Virus record (IMG/VR): IMGVR_UViG_3300022833_000005
Coordinates: 43,937 to 107,936 of that record
Strand: one strand, 5' to 3'
DNA: 64,000 nt
Source: a virus
Numbering within the stretch: the first letter of the stretch is position 1; each line of letters starts with the position of its first letter. Of the stretch, positions 42,082 through 50,331 are shown piece after piece. The notes under the pieces were generated by a model. That model was not told the DNA's origin. It ran no database searches and saw only the letters and a list, made by a program, of their open reading frames with translations. The position numbers and the translations under genes were made by a program.

Positions 42082-42216
42082 TTAAGTAATAATTAATTCC
42101 CATTTTAACCAACCCACAATAAATTCATAATTACCATTAAGAAATTTATTATGAGTTATTTTTATAAAGGGAAAAATATAAACCTGTCCGTATACTAAAC
42201 TTGTTTCTATTTTCAT
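42082..42216 (-). CDS. Tiny hypothetical protein
   Basis: 44 aa (MKIETSLVYGQVYIFPFIKI...GWLKWELIIT). ATG preceded by AAATT. Mostly beta/hydrophobic residues. Assignment as a gene rests on the start context and codon pattern. Confidence 0.5.
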   Translation of the reverse strand: MKIETSLVYGQVYIFPFIKITHNKFLNGNYEFIVGWLKWELIIT

Positions 42217-42228
42217 AATTTATAAATA

Positions 42229-42489
42229 TTAAGTTAGAAGAGCTAATGCTTCGTATAAAACTTTTAAGGGAACCATTATATTATTTCCAGTTCTTGGATC
42301 TGTGATTAGAAAACCAAAACTCCCTTCTATTTTCGGGTTTTCAATTGTTTCTATCTCAATGCCAAATTCTTTACTTACATACATTATTGGGTTTAATTCT
42401 CTATACCCTTCCATAAAAGCAGTAGCTTCTTTTTCTTAAAATGGGTATTTTTCTTTTGCCATTGTGTTAAGTCTTTCTTTTGAAATCAT
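42229..42489 (-). pseudogene. Small gene interrupted by an in-frame TAA
   Basis: From an ATG at 42489 with the AAATT leader, the frame reads MISKERLNTMAKEKYPF, then TAA (42438-42436), then continues in the same frame EKEATAFMEGYRELN... to 42229, with a second ATG at 42414. The AKEKYPF...EKEATAFMEGY join is what one expects from the small phage family with a KYP...AF.eG pattern, so TAA probably replaces a sense codon such as TAT/TAC. Either a recent nonsense mutation, a sequencing error, or two separate peptides. Confidence 0.5.
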
Positions 42490-42851
42490 AATTTGTTATT
42501 TATTTGTTTAAGTTATTAGCACCATCTATAATAGCATACTCACACTGTCTAAAAAATAGAGCTTGTGCATAACTTCTATTATAAATGGTCACGAGATAAT
42601 ATCACGTTTTCACAACCTCTTTCAGAAGGTCTATTATCTCTTGCTGTAAACTCCTAAGTGTATTACTGAGAGGGTATAGTTTTCACACTAGTTCTATAAC
42701 TTCAAGCTTTTTATCCAACATATTACAATACAGTTGGTACATTTGATAGATTTAATATGTGTTACTAGGACACATTAGCGAGTAACTTAAAAGCTTATCC
42801 ATACTTATAATTTTATATTCTATCTTCTAATATTTTACGAGCTGGTCGGTT
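42490..42851 (-). ncRNA. 362-bp noncoding region with several long RNA-type stems
   Basis: No plausible gene in either strand. Stems readable as minus-strand RNA: GAGATAATA/TATTATCTC (42640-42632 with 42601-42593, 9 bp, enclosing an ACCTT/GAGGT hairpin); ATTTATAATAG/CTATTATAGAT (42586-42576 with 42534-42524, 11 bp, one pair being U-G only in the minus-strand RNA); GTTACT/AGTAAC competing with ATGTGT/ACACAT near 42760-42787; and a closing GATAGA/TCTATC around 42745-42826. I could not fit a tRNA. Leader or structured RNA of unknown kind. Confidence 0.45.
42745..42826 (-). repeat. Structured element, copy 1
   Basis: Minus strand begins AGATAGAATATAAAA and ends CATATTAAATCTATC, so the ends pair (GATAGA/TCTATC). 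The same two end sequences bracket a different interior at 43147-43259. The interior here has two mutually exclusive hairpins. Confidence 0.45.
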
Positions 42852-43082
42852 TCAGTTCTCTTTAAACCCTATAATATTTTTACTTTCTAAGGATATTGCT
42901 AAAATAGTTTTGTCATTTTCATCTTTTCCTATTTCAGTATTTAAAGTTAAGTTTTTACTTTTTAAAAAGCTTAAAACTTCAGTTAATTCACTGTTCATGT
43001 GATTAATAAATAAATCTTTAAAAATTAACTGATGTTTATGATTTTTCATCTCATCTGATGATATTAAAAGTACTAAAGCCAT
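42852..43082 (-). CDS. Hypothetical protein behind a candidate attenuator
   Basis: 76 aa (MALVLLISSDEMKNHKHQLIFKDLFINHMNSELTEVL...). No family recognised. It is preceded by the terminator at 43106-43143 and the structured leader to 43351, so its expression is probably controlled by read-through. Stop is TGA. Confidence 0.55.
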   Translation of the reverse strand: MALVLLISSDEMKNHKHQLIFKDLFINHMNSELTEVLSFLKSKNLTLNTEIGKDENDKTILAISLESKNIIGFKEN

Positions 43083-43105
43083 AATGTTTAAGTTTAAAAA
43101 TTAAT

Positions 43106-43143
43106 AAAAAACTACACTCATTTTTCAACCTGTTGAGTGTAGT
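43106..43143 (-). terminator. Terminator within the leader of the 42852-43082 gene
   Basis: Minus strand ACTACACTCA / TGAGTGTAGT (10 bp, 43143-43134 with 43120-43111) with a 13-nt loop, followed by a U-run (A on the + strand from 43106). It is 24 nt before the ATG at 43082, so it acts as an intrinsic attenuator or ends a noncoding RNA. Confidence 0.7.
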
Positions 43144-43351
43144 ATAATAGATTTAATATGTAGAGCTAACTGTTCAATGGGCCTTATTCAGGTAACCAAT
43201 TATAGTAGTTAGTCTTAAAAAGAGTCAATTCTCTGATACTACAATTTATATTCTATCTTTATTTAGTGATTATTTTTACTCAGACTATTACTTACGCTTT
43301 TACTCTGACTATTCTTCATCACTTGGTCATAGGTTTAACCATTTTAATTCT
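43144..43351 (-). promoter_or_regulatory. Structured leader with possible antiterminator
   Basis: Minus strand TGTAGTAT (43243-43236) can pair with ATACTACA (43145-43138), which overlaps the 5' arm of the terminator at 43134-43143, so the two helices exclude each other. Inside are AGAG/CTCT and CTAAC/GTTAG hairpins forming a possible three-way junction, plus a nested TGG/CCA and CCT/AGG stem. Upstream is a near-repeat of AATAGTC(A/T)GAGTAAAA. This is the layout of an attenuating riboswitch or protein-responsive leader; the ligand is unknown. Confidence 0.45.
43147..43259 (-). repeat. Structured element, copy 2
   Basis: Bracketed by the same ends as copy 1 (AGATAGAATATAAA at its minus-strand 5' end and CATATTAAATCTAT at its 3' end), with a different, longer interior. 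It immediately precedes the terminator. Confidence 0.45.
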
Positions 43352-43915
43352 TTAATATGGATATTTTAAAATTTCTTTTACATCTTCTATACAAAGAATT
43401 TCTTCTTCTTCATAATAACCTGACCATACTTCTTGATCATCTTCCCAATCAACACCCACTTTACTTTCCCAATATTCTATTAAGTCAGGAGATCTAGTGA
43501 ACACTCTATGTTGAAGAGATACTTCATCTCTATGTAAACCGTTCTTTTTAATCTTAATCACCTTTGGAAATAGTTTTTGAAAATCTTTAGAAGTTTTAGA
43601 ATATAAACCAGTTTTAACAATGTTAAAATCTTTTCTATATTTTGGATCTAATTTATAGATAATTACAACAAAACCTCCAGAATAATCATAGTCTTCTATA
43701 ATTTGTTCTGATCTTTCATATTCATTATCTATAAACTCTCTAAACTTTGGTATATCTGTAGGAAGAAACAAGAGATAAATAGCATCTTCATATTGAATAT
43801 CTCTATCTACATCTTTAATGTAAGCATTTACAAAATTATTTTCCCTAAGTTCCCCACTGGGTATCTTTAATGTAGGGACTGCAAATATACTAGTTATTGT
43901 TTTCTTTATGTTCAT
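43352..43915 (-). CDS. Hypothetical protein coupled to the 5'-exonuclease
   Basis: 187 aa, no family recognised (IYLLFLPTDIPKFREFIDNEYERSEQIIEDYDYSGGFVVIIYKLDPKYRKDF...). Acidic, C-terminus rich in Glu/Asp/Trp/Tyr. Its start lies 26 nt inside the exonuclease gene in another frame, indicating translational coupling and perhaps a replication role. Confidence 0.6.
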   Translation of the reverse strand: MNIKKTITSIFAVPTLKIPSGELRENNFVNAYIKDVDRDIQYEDAIYLLFLPTDIPKFREFIDNEYERSEQIIEDYDYSGGFVVIIYKLDPKYRKDFNIVKTGLYSKTSKDFQKLFPKVIKIKKNGLHRDEVSLQHRVFTRSPDLIEYWESKVGVDWEDDQEVWSGYYEEEEILCIEDVKEILKYPY

Positions 43916-44759
43916 CTATATCTAATATATTTAACTCTTTTTGAGTGTATAACTTTAAAATCTTATAATAAAGCCTAATTTGTTTCTTAGCCTCTATAAA
44001 ATCTCCTTTATTTGATTTCAAATAAGCTTGAAATACAGCTTTAGTAAATTGATAATCTGTCATATCTAAATGCATATTATCTTTACACCAAGCTTGTCCA
44101 ACTCTATAAGCTCCAGAAACTCCGTCTGAACTATCTCCAATTACTATTTGAGATGCAATTGCTAGTCTACTTTCTTTCTTAGATATATTTTTAAATTCAC
44201 CTAATATTTCACCATAGCTTCTATAGTTATAATAAGGAACATCAGGGCAATTATAAAATACATCTTTATCAATAGAGGATACTACACAATTACCTTCACT
44301 TAGAATCATAGCATCATAAACATAATCATCAGCTTCAGCTCCATGAGAAGGAATAGCTTCTAATTCTTCTAACATATAATCTTTAATAATAGGAAGCAGT
44401 GGACTTTTGATAGTTTTTGCCCTGTTAATTTTGTAATTTGGAAACACTTTATATCTAAAGTTATTCTTACCTGCTACAAAAATATATGTTTTCTGTATGT
44501 TAAACCATTCTTCTACATTATTTTGGATCTCTTGAAGTTTAGTTCTAGTTCTATATTTAGCTTCTTCTAATTGTTCAATCTCAGTAGGGAATTCTATTAA
44601 AGAATCTTCAGGGAAATATGTAGCAAAATACATAATACTATCTGCATCAATTATCAATACTCTTTTAGTATCATCAAATTTAACAGGAGCCCCTTTAACA
44701 GATTTAGTAATTATATCAGCTAATTCTACATTACCTTCTCGTTTTATACCAGCTATCAT
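43890..44759 (-). CDS. 5'-3' exonuclease / flap endonuclease-like protein
   Basis: 289 aa. LIIDADSIMYFA (first metal Asp), SHGAEADDYVYDAMI (E-A-D-D), VVSSIDKDVF (S-x-D-x-D) and IGDSSDGVSG (G-D-x-x-D-x-x) are the ordered acidic motifs of the PIN/FEN 5'-nuclease family (T4 RNase H, T7 gp6, Pol I 5'-exo). Expected to remove primers and process flaps. Longer N-terminal lead of about 30 residues than usual. Overlaps both neighbours. Confidence 0.85.
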   Translation of the reverse strand: MIAGIKREGNVELADIITKSVKGAPVKFDDTKRVLIIDADSIMYFATYFPEDSLIEFPTEIEQLEEAKYRTRTKLQEIQNNVEEWFNIQKTYIFVAGKNNFRYKVFPNYKINRAKTIKSPLLPIIKDYMLEELEAIPSHGAEADDYVYDAMILSEGNCVVSSIDKDVFYNCPDVPYYNYRSYGEILGEFKNISKKESRLAIASQIVIGDSSDGVSGAYRVGQAWCKDNMHLDMTDYQFTKAVFQAYLKSNKGDFIEAKKQIRLYYKILKLYTQKELNILDIDEHKENNN

Positions 44760-44998
44760 AATTGCTTTTTTTCAAGATGTTCGATTTCTGTTTGTAAATA
44801 GATTAAAGCTTTATTTAAATCTAATAATTTATCGTTGTTATCTTCTTTACCTGCATCAATAACATATTTAATTACACTTCCACTAGCAAAACGTACATTG
44901 AAGAGATGACATATATCAATCACTTCTAAATTCTTAGAGGAAGGTCTGTGATATTTTGGTTCAGTTAGATTTCTTATTGTTTTTATATCTAATTCCAT
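44756..44998 (-). CDS. DUF3310-like protein
   Basis: 80 aa. DICHLFNVRFASGSVIKYVIDAGKEDNNDKLLDLNKALIYL follows the DUF3310 pattern (d.i......l.f..GnviKYi.RaG.K....DL.KA..Yl), a small phage family often near replication or nucleotide genes. Biochemical role not known. Confidence 0.75.
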   Translation of the reverse strand: MELDIKTIRNLTEPKYHRPSSKNLEVIDICHLFNVRFASGSVIKYVIDAGKEDNNDKLLDLNKALIYLQTEIEHLEKKQL

Positions 44999-45016
44999 AA
45001 TTTAGGTTTTTAATAA

Positions 45017-45550
45017 TTAATATGATACTACAGCAAATATTTCCCATTCACCGTCTTTTTCAGTGGTTGAAGGTTTATACTTAATTTCAGCCACTTTAGC
45101 TTCTTGTTTAATAAGATGTTTCTCAATAACAATTGTAAGTTTAGCTTTTGGATTGTTTTCTACGTGAATCCTTGCCTTTCTTATTACCTCTGCTTGACTT
45201 TCATCTTTAATTGACATATAATGTTCAGTTTCATAACGACTGCTTTTAGCTACGTACATAGTAACCCACTTTCTTGCACCTTTATTAGGAAATCTATCAA
45301 CAGTAGTTTTAACTGTATTGGTGTTAACTTTTGGTTGTCTGATGCATTTTGCTATAGCACCACTACCTTTACTAAGGTCATCTGTATCATCATAACTTTT
45401 AGATGATACTTCTCTTACACTAGGACAATTGTTCCAACCACCACTGTAATAATCATTACCATGTTCTTGTCTATCTATTTCTTGTAATCTTTTGAAAGCT
45501 TCCTGTAGAGTTCTTCCACTAATTGTCTGTCTTTTTAATATTCCTCCCAT
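45017..45550 (-). CDS. Hypothetical protein
   Basis: 177 aa (MGGILKRQTISGRTLQEAFKRLQEIDRQEHGNDYYSGGWNNC...). The C-terminal half is a beta-rich repeat (KWVTMYVAKSSRYETEHYMS; EWEIFAVVSY). The motif HGxDYYSGGWNN looks like those small phage proteins adjacent to HNH genes, function unknown. Overlaps the HNH gene by 32 nt. Confidence 0.6.
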   Translation of the reverse strand: MGGILKRQTISGRTLQEAFKRLQEIDRQEHGNDYYSGGWNNCPSVREVSSKSYDDTDDLSKGSGAIAKCIRQPKVNTNTVKTTVDRFPNKGARKWVTMYVAKSSRYETEHYMSIKDESQAEVIRKARIHVENNPKAKLTIVIEKHLIKQEAKVAEIKYKPSTTEKDGEWEIFAVVSY

Positions 45551-45947
45551 TTTTAAGTTTTTTTAATTGTTTTTCTAAATTTGTTTTTTCATCATGACAT
45601 TTTGTACACAACACCTGTAAATTTTCTTGTTCACAAAACAATCTTTCAATAAAGCCTGGTAGATCTCCAGAAGAGTTTAAAGAACCTGCTGGTATTATGT
45701 GATCTACATTTATAAATTTGTCAGCAAAATACTCATTACAGCTGTTACATTTATATTCAAACTTTTGACGTTTATTTAATCCTTTGTACTTTCTTTTTAC
45801 AAGTTGTTTACATTCACTAATTGGTTTCCACCATCTACTTTTTTGTCTAAGTGCACTTCTAATCATAGACCAGAATGCTGATTCTGTCATTGTTCCAGCA
45901 TTTCTTACTTTAGGTGTTTTTGATTTTACTACTTTTTTTGGATTCAT
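45519..45947 (-). CDS. HNH endonuclease
   Basis: 142 aa. EYKCNSCNEYF (first CxxC), FINVDHIIPAG (DH of the beta-beta-alpha-metal core), ENLQVLCTKCHDEKT (N, CxxC, H) make a complete HNH site at about residues 65-125. Likely cuts DNA in packaging, replication or as a homing-type enzyme. It starts right after the rIIB-side terminator. Confidence 0.88.
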   Translation of the reverse strand: MNPKKVVKSKTPKVRNAGTMTESAFWSMIRSALRQKSRWWKPISECKQLVKRKYKGLNKRQKFEYKCNSCNEYFADKFINVDHIIPAGSLNSSGDLPGFIERLFCEQENLQVLCTKCHDEKTNLEKQLKKLKNGRNIKKTDN

Positions 45948-45960
45948 AATTTTATTAATT

Positions 45961-46000
45961 AAAAGAAGGTAACAAATTTAACGAAAAAAATGTTACCTTC
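45961..46000 (-). terminator. Terminator after the rIIB-like gene
   Basis: Perfect 10-bp stem GAAGGTAACA (45965-45974) / TGTTACCTTC (45991-46000), followed on the minus strand by TTTTAATTAAT. It separates the rIIA/rIIB-like pair from the HNH-led operon. Confidence 0.75.
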
Positions 46001-46010
46001 CTATTAATTA

Positions 46011-47504
46011 TTAATCCACAGAAACTACTCGTTTACTAATTTCCTTCTTCATATCTTCCAAACTACCAACTATTGCACGTATGTCTATTGTAGACACATT
46101 TGGTAAATTGAATTCATACTTAGAAGTCTCAGCTACAAATCCTTGTTGCACTTTAGCTTCAAGATCTTCAAGTTCACGAATAGCATAATCTTCATCTAAC
46201 TGAAGAGTATCAAATGCAACATCATGTAAAATAGATGTAGCTTCTGATCTTGGTACAGTCATGATTGGTAAATATTCATAACATCTACCTTTATGTTCTC
46301 CAATACCAACCACCTTCATAGGGTTAATAAGAACAAGAACAGATTGATCACCACATCCTACATAATGTATTTGATCTGCTGTAAAATGTAAACCTGCAGC
46401 AGCACAATCTTGTGTAGACCAATTACAATCTTCTTTAGGCATAGTTGTTACTTTTCCTACACGAATATCAAAAGTTTTAGTCCAATCATCTGTAAACCGG
46501 TTCTCTGCTCTATTTGGTAAGTCTAAATATAAATCAGTTAACATACCTATTTCTGAACCATGATCCACTTTAGTTTGTGAAGTCCATTCATATTCTTCCA
46601 CTTCACCTGTACCATCACAATTTTCACATAACATGTTTTCATCTTCATAATCATCATAATTAATACCTTCTCCTTCACAATCTTCACAATTTGTAGATGT
46701 ATGAATTTCTTCTGTAAATAGTTTATCAGCATGTACTAATTTATACTCACCTGGACTTGTTTCAAATACAGTGTAATCACTTGGGTTCTTTTTCCAAACA
46801 GCTTTCACTTTATTATAAGTGTTAGAAACAAAATGTACAAGCTCTGGACTTCCATGTAATGTTACAACATTACGTAAAGCTACAAAGAAACCTTGTTTAG
46901 TGATACGAAAACTATTATTCTTTAAGAATCTGTATAATTCATGAGCCACTTCAGCTCTAGGATTAAGAGCACACCACATAAAGAATCTTTTTAGTGATTG
47001 ATATGGTTCATGATCAATTAGATGAACACCTAAATCATTAGCTGCACTCACTTCATTAATTAACTCCTCCACTAATAATTGTGGAAGAGATCTAGAAATA
47101 CCTTTAAAATAAACTGAGGTACCTTCTACAATAAACTCTTCACTCTCTGAAAGAATTACTAAACCTTTCTTAAGTGCTTTTATTTTAGATTCTTCTCTTT
47201 GCTTCTCAGCAAGTTCTGAAACTACATTACTATTACTAACTATTCTATATAGTTCTGCAATAGTTGATGCTTCACAAGCTGCAGCAAAATCATCTTCTGT
47301 TGCATTTGGCTTTGTTATAATGGAGGCATCTTGTAAAACAATAGTCAATGTATCATTTACCATTTTAATGTTGGTAAAAGGTTGTTGACCTTTAGTTTGG
47401 TTATCTTCTTCATCAATAAGACTATTGATTCTTTTCTCGATAACTTTTTCAATTGAATGGTCTACTTTTTCTTTGAACCAATCTAAACTTAGAAATTTAC
47501 TCAT
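46011..47504 (-). CDS. rIIB-like protein with DnaJ-type zinc finger
   Basis: 497 aa. FRITKQGFFVALRNV, followed after an insertion by the CxDCAAAGLHFT and VLVLINPMKVVGI region, is the core I associate with T4 rIIB-like proteins. Inserted at about 270-300 is CEDCEGEGINYDD...CENCDGTGEVEE, two CxxCxGxG repeats as in the DnaJ zinc finger. It follows the rIIA-like gene by 49 bp as in rII pairs. Role in lysis timing or exclusion is by analogy only. Confidence 0.7.
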   Translation of the reverse strand: MSKFLSLDWFKEKVDHSIEKVIEKRINSLIDEEDNQTKGQQPFTNIKMVNDTLTIVLQDASIITKPNATEDDFAAACEASTIAELYRIVSNSNVVSELAEKQREESKIKALKKGLVILSESEEFIVEGTSVYFKGISRSLPQLLVEELINEVSAANDLGVHLIDHEPYQSLKRFFMWCALNPRAEVAHELYRFLKNNSFRITKQGFFVALRNVVTLHGSPELVHFVSNTYNKVKAVWKKNPSDYTVFETSPGEYKLVHADKLFTEEIHTSTNCEDCEGEGINYDDYEDENMLCENCDGTGEVEEYEWTSQTKVDHGSEIGMLTDLYLDLPNRAENRFTDDWTKTFDIRVGKVTTMPKEDCNWSTQDCAAAGLHFTADQIHYVGCGDQSVLVLINPMKVVGIGEHKGRCYEYLPIMTVPRSEATSILHDVAFDTLQLDEDYAIRELEDLEAKVQQGFVAETSKYEFNLPNVSTIDIRAIVGSLEDMKKEISKRVVSVD

Positions 47505-47553
47505 GTTTTTAATTTATTTAATTATTAATATTACTGTTTGTTTACTCGTTTTC

Positions 47554-49803
47554 TTATAATTCAACCTCTACAAAAGGAATATGACCTTTTAAATTATAAA
47601 ATTTCATCATATCAGATATTATTTTTTGTATTGATGATGAATTGTTATAATGTATCCTACTTATTAAAACATCTATGTAATAATGTTTACTTAGTATTGC
47701 TGAAACTTCAGTGTAAGTTCCCCAAATACTAGAATCCATTAAATATTTAGTTTTAGCTATCTCAAATATTTCTGCACATATAGTATAATTAACACCATTC
47801 TTTGGCATATATTTATTTTTATAAATATATAAATCTTTAAGATTAATAGTAAGTGCATCATGAATCTCTTTTATTTCATCTGGATCATTAAAAGCACTAG
47901 GATATTTACCTATTAAACTATTTATTGCATAACTTGTTGCTAATTGACTAAATATATCTGAACCACCTTCCATAAATTGTTCATATGATAATAAATTACT
48001 TAATTCTAAATCAGCTAAACCAAGTAATTCTCTATTTGAAACAGTAAATAATTTAACATTATTCCATTTAGCAACATTATATAACACATCCAATTTCATA
48101 AAATCATCATGACATACATAAATATGCATAGTATCAACATTATCTTCTATTGACTCAATGTTGATTTTACTTGCTACAAACTTACATTGTTTACCTTCCA
48201 CGTATCTTAATGAATCTTCTGCTATCTTACAACTAACATCTCCTGCTATTCTGGGTGCTCTGCCAGCAATAGTCACCTTGCTTTTAGATTGCATCAAAGC
48301 TTTTTTATCATCTAACCAATCTTGATCTATTTCAATATCATCTACAATAGGTAGAGGATTTATGAATTCATTAATCATCCATTGAAACTCTTTAATTACA
48401 TCTCTCCATTGGAATTTAGGAAACTTTTTTAATTCAAGAATTTGATGATATGTATCCATACCTGTACTATTTCTATGACCCAATTCATTAGATTTAACTT
48501 TCTTAATAAACTTTGTTCTATCTTTACAAATAGATCTAATGAATTGCTTTTTATTTCCTCTCATAGACTCATCAAATAAATAATAAGGTTCTCTAGGATC
48601 TTGTAATGAATCCCATCTTACATCTCTACCCCAATGATTACTTTTTATTTCATACATTCTATCATTATCTAATTTATAACGAATGCTATACTCATTAAGC
48701 AAATATCTAACATTACCTTGTTTACAGAATGCTTCAAGATTAATAAGATTCAATTCATCAATCGTAGGTTTCTTAATAGGAATTGTAGAAAATTGAAGTA
48801 TTTTACGTATATCAAATTCAGTATCTCCTATATTAATGTATCTACATTGCTCTGAGTAATAAGAAAGAGCTTCTTTTAAACCATTCCCTATTTCTATCTT
48901 TTCATTATATTTAAGAACACAGTAATTTGCTAATTCTCCAATTCTTTTTAACAAAGTATCTTTCGCAGCTCTTGTATATATTAAAGACTCTCTATTTGGT
49001 GTAGGAAATAAACCATCAGATAACTTAAATCTTAAACCTACAGGTAATTCAATTCTATCTACACCTAATTTACCAAAATCTATAGGATAATAAACATCAT
49101 CTAAACATACATGTAAATTTCTATCACTAGCTAATTCTGAAAATTGAAAGACATTAGATCTGTGTATAAGAAAATCATTATCTATACCATCTACATTAAA
49201 GAATACATTCTGAAAATATGCAAGTTGTTCTTTGATCTTATTAATAAAATCATATCTATCGTTCCAATTTACTGGTACAATAACTTTTACACCATTTGAT
49301 TCTTTTGTAGAAGCTGTGTGAAGAAGATCAATTGAATTTACTTCTTCTCCCTCATACATCATATACTTACGCTCTATTCCATCTTTTCTTGCAATGAAAT
49401 AGAAACTAGAAGTATAAGCTAATGGTGCTTTAAAACCTAAGCCCATCATTCCTAATTCTGTATCACTATCTCTTTTGGTAGATTTACCATATTTACTAAT
49501 AATGTTTCTAACATCATCATCGTCTAAACCAGTACCAAAATCCTCTACAGAGAATTCATAGTTATTAGCCTCATTGCGTACAAGAGATATAATAATAGGT
49601 TTGTCCACTTTTAATCTCCTATGACTATCCAGAGCATTACTTGCACACTCTCTAATAGTAGAACCTATTGAATCTGAATACAAATTCTTACTTAACATCT
49701 GCATTAATACTTGTGCAGAATCTAAGTCTAAGGACATTCCTATACTCTCGTTTTGTGTTCCTACTTGTAGAACATGTGATTGTTTTTGTTTTTCTAAAAT
49801 CAT
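47554..49803 (-). CDS. rIIA-like GHKL ATPase
   Basis: 749 aa. N-terminal ATP-binding fold: SIGSTIRECASNALDSHRR (E..N), VEDFGTGLDDDDVRNI (DxGxG) and ELGMMGLGFKAPLAY (GxGxK) at about 35-115, the GHKL motifs used by T4 rIIA and MutL/Hsp90-like proteins. The remainder is not recognised but the length matches rIIA (about 725). Paired with the rIIB-like gene; membrane-associated roles in T4 are known but here only inferred. Confidence 0.75.
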   Translation of the reverse strand: MILEKQKQSHVLQVGTQNESIGMSLDLDSAQVLMQMLSKNLYSDSIGSTIRECASNALDSHRRLKVDKPIIISLVRNEANNYEFSVEDFGTGLDDDDVRNIISKYGKSTKRDSDTELGMMGLGFKAPLAYTSSFYFIARKDGIERKYMMYEGEEVNSIDLLHTASTKESNGVKVIVPVNWNDRYDFINKIKEQLAYFQNVFFNVDGIDNDFLIHRSNVFQFSELASDRNLHVCLDDVYYPIDFGKLGVDRIELPVGLRFKLSDGLFPTPNRESLIYTRAAKDTLLKRIGELANYCVLKYNEKIEIGNGLKEALSYYSEQCRYINIGDTEFDIRKILQFSTIPIKKPTIDELNLINLEAFCKQGNVRYLLNEYSIRYKLDNDRMYEIKSNHWGRDVRWDSLQDPREPYYLFDESMRGNKKQFIRSICKDRTKFIKKVKSNELGHRNSTGMDTYHQILELKKFPKFQWRDVIKEFQWMINEFINPLPIVDDIEIDQDWLDDKKALMQSKSKVTIAGRAPRIAGDVSCKIAEDSLRYVEGKQCKFVASKINIESIEDNVDTMHIYVCHDDFMKLDVLYNVAKWNNVKLFTVSNRELLGLADLELSNLLSYEQFMEGGSDIFSQLATSYAINSLIGKYPSAFNDPDEIKEIHDALTINLKDLYIYKNKYMPKNGVNYTICAEIFEIAKTKYLMDSSIWGTYTEVSAILSKHYYIDVLISRIHYNNSSSIQKIISDMMKFYNLKGHIPFVEVEL

Positions 49804-49810
49804 TATTTAT

Positions 49811-50023
49811 TTATTTTAATTTTTTAATAAAATAGTTTGTTACTTCTGGTATATGCTTTTTATAATACGGTTGATTGTCCATACACCATTGTTTAACTTC
49901 TTCTTTTGTTTCAAATCGTTTATGCCAGGATGAACCTGACATAATCAATATGAATGATGGCTCTAAATCATCAATAAATGATTGAACTGTCCATCCTTCC
50001 CAAATGTGTTTATTTAAATTCAT
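49811..50023 (-). CDS. Small hypothetical protein
   Basis: 70 aa (MNLNKHIWEGWTVQSFIDDLEPSFILIMSGSSWHKRFETKEEVKQWC...). The WEGWTVxxFIxxLEPxxxxImxG pattern looks like a conserved small phage protein; no known function. Confidence 0.6.
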   Translation of the reverse strand: MNLNKHIWEGWTVQSFIDDLEPSFILIMSGSSWHKRFETKEEVKQWCMDNQPYYKKHIPEVTNYFIKKLK

Positions 50024-50045
50024 ATTTATCTATTTACTTATTTAT

Positions 50046-50330
50046 TTATTTTCTTTTTACTAACCAAATAGCTTTATATTCAAAATCAAATCTTACATTT
50101 GGTTTATTGTCTGTGTATGGAGATGTGCTATTAGGATGAAATTTTGTTGTATTTAGTCTATTACATATTGATGCAGACCATCCTGGTATCATTGTACCAT
50201 CATATCTTTTTACTTGTTTTTGTTTAGGAGGCCTTACAATTTGCATATAGTTAAGATCTACACCTCTTACAATAACTTCATCTCCCTCTAAAAGATCTTT
50301 CATTTCAATTAATCTGTTTACATTATTCAT
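50046..50330 (-). CDS. Small hypothetical protein with beta/SH3-like pattern
   Basis: 94 aa. MKDLLEGDEVIVRGVDLNYMQIVRPPKQKQ is a compact barrel-like segment with repeated basic PPK..K. The gene 50332-50661 next door has similar openings (LQKGDIIIANCSAELRCYRVMELPRI), suggesting the two are divergent paralogues. Confidence 0.6.
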   Translation of the reverse strand: MNNVNRLIEMKDLLEGDEVIVRGVDLNYMQIVRPPKQKQVKRYDGTMIPGWSASICNRLNTTKFHPNSTSPYTDNKPNVRFDFEYKAIWLVKRK

Positions 50331-50331
50331 A

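Noticed and set aside
42436-42438. Genome-wide stop codon reassignment
   Set aside because: TAA, TAG and TGA are all used as normal ends elsewhere, and no other long gene has an internal in-frame stop.
42541-42660. Short peptide-like frames (RDNRPSERGCENVI..., YNRSYAQALFF...) on the minus strand
   Set aside because: They lie in different frames with stops between them, and the same bases make strong RNA stems, so decayed coding DNA is possible but not supported.
42490-43351. tRNA genes in the two noncoding gaps
   Set aside because: I could not form an acceptor stem with D-, anticodon and T-arms or find a GTTCGA-type T loop; the stems found have other spacing.
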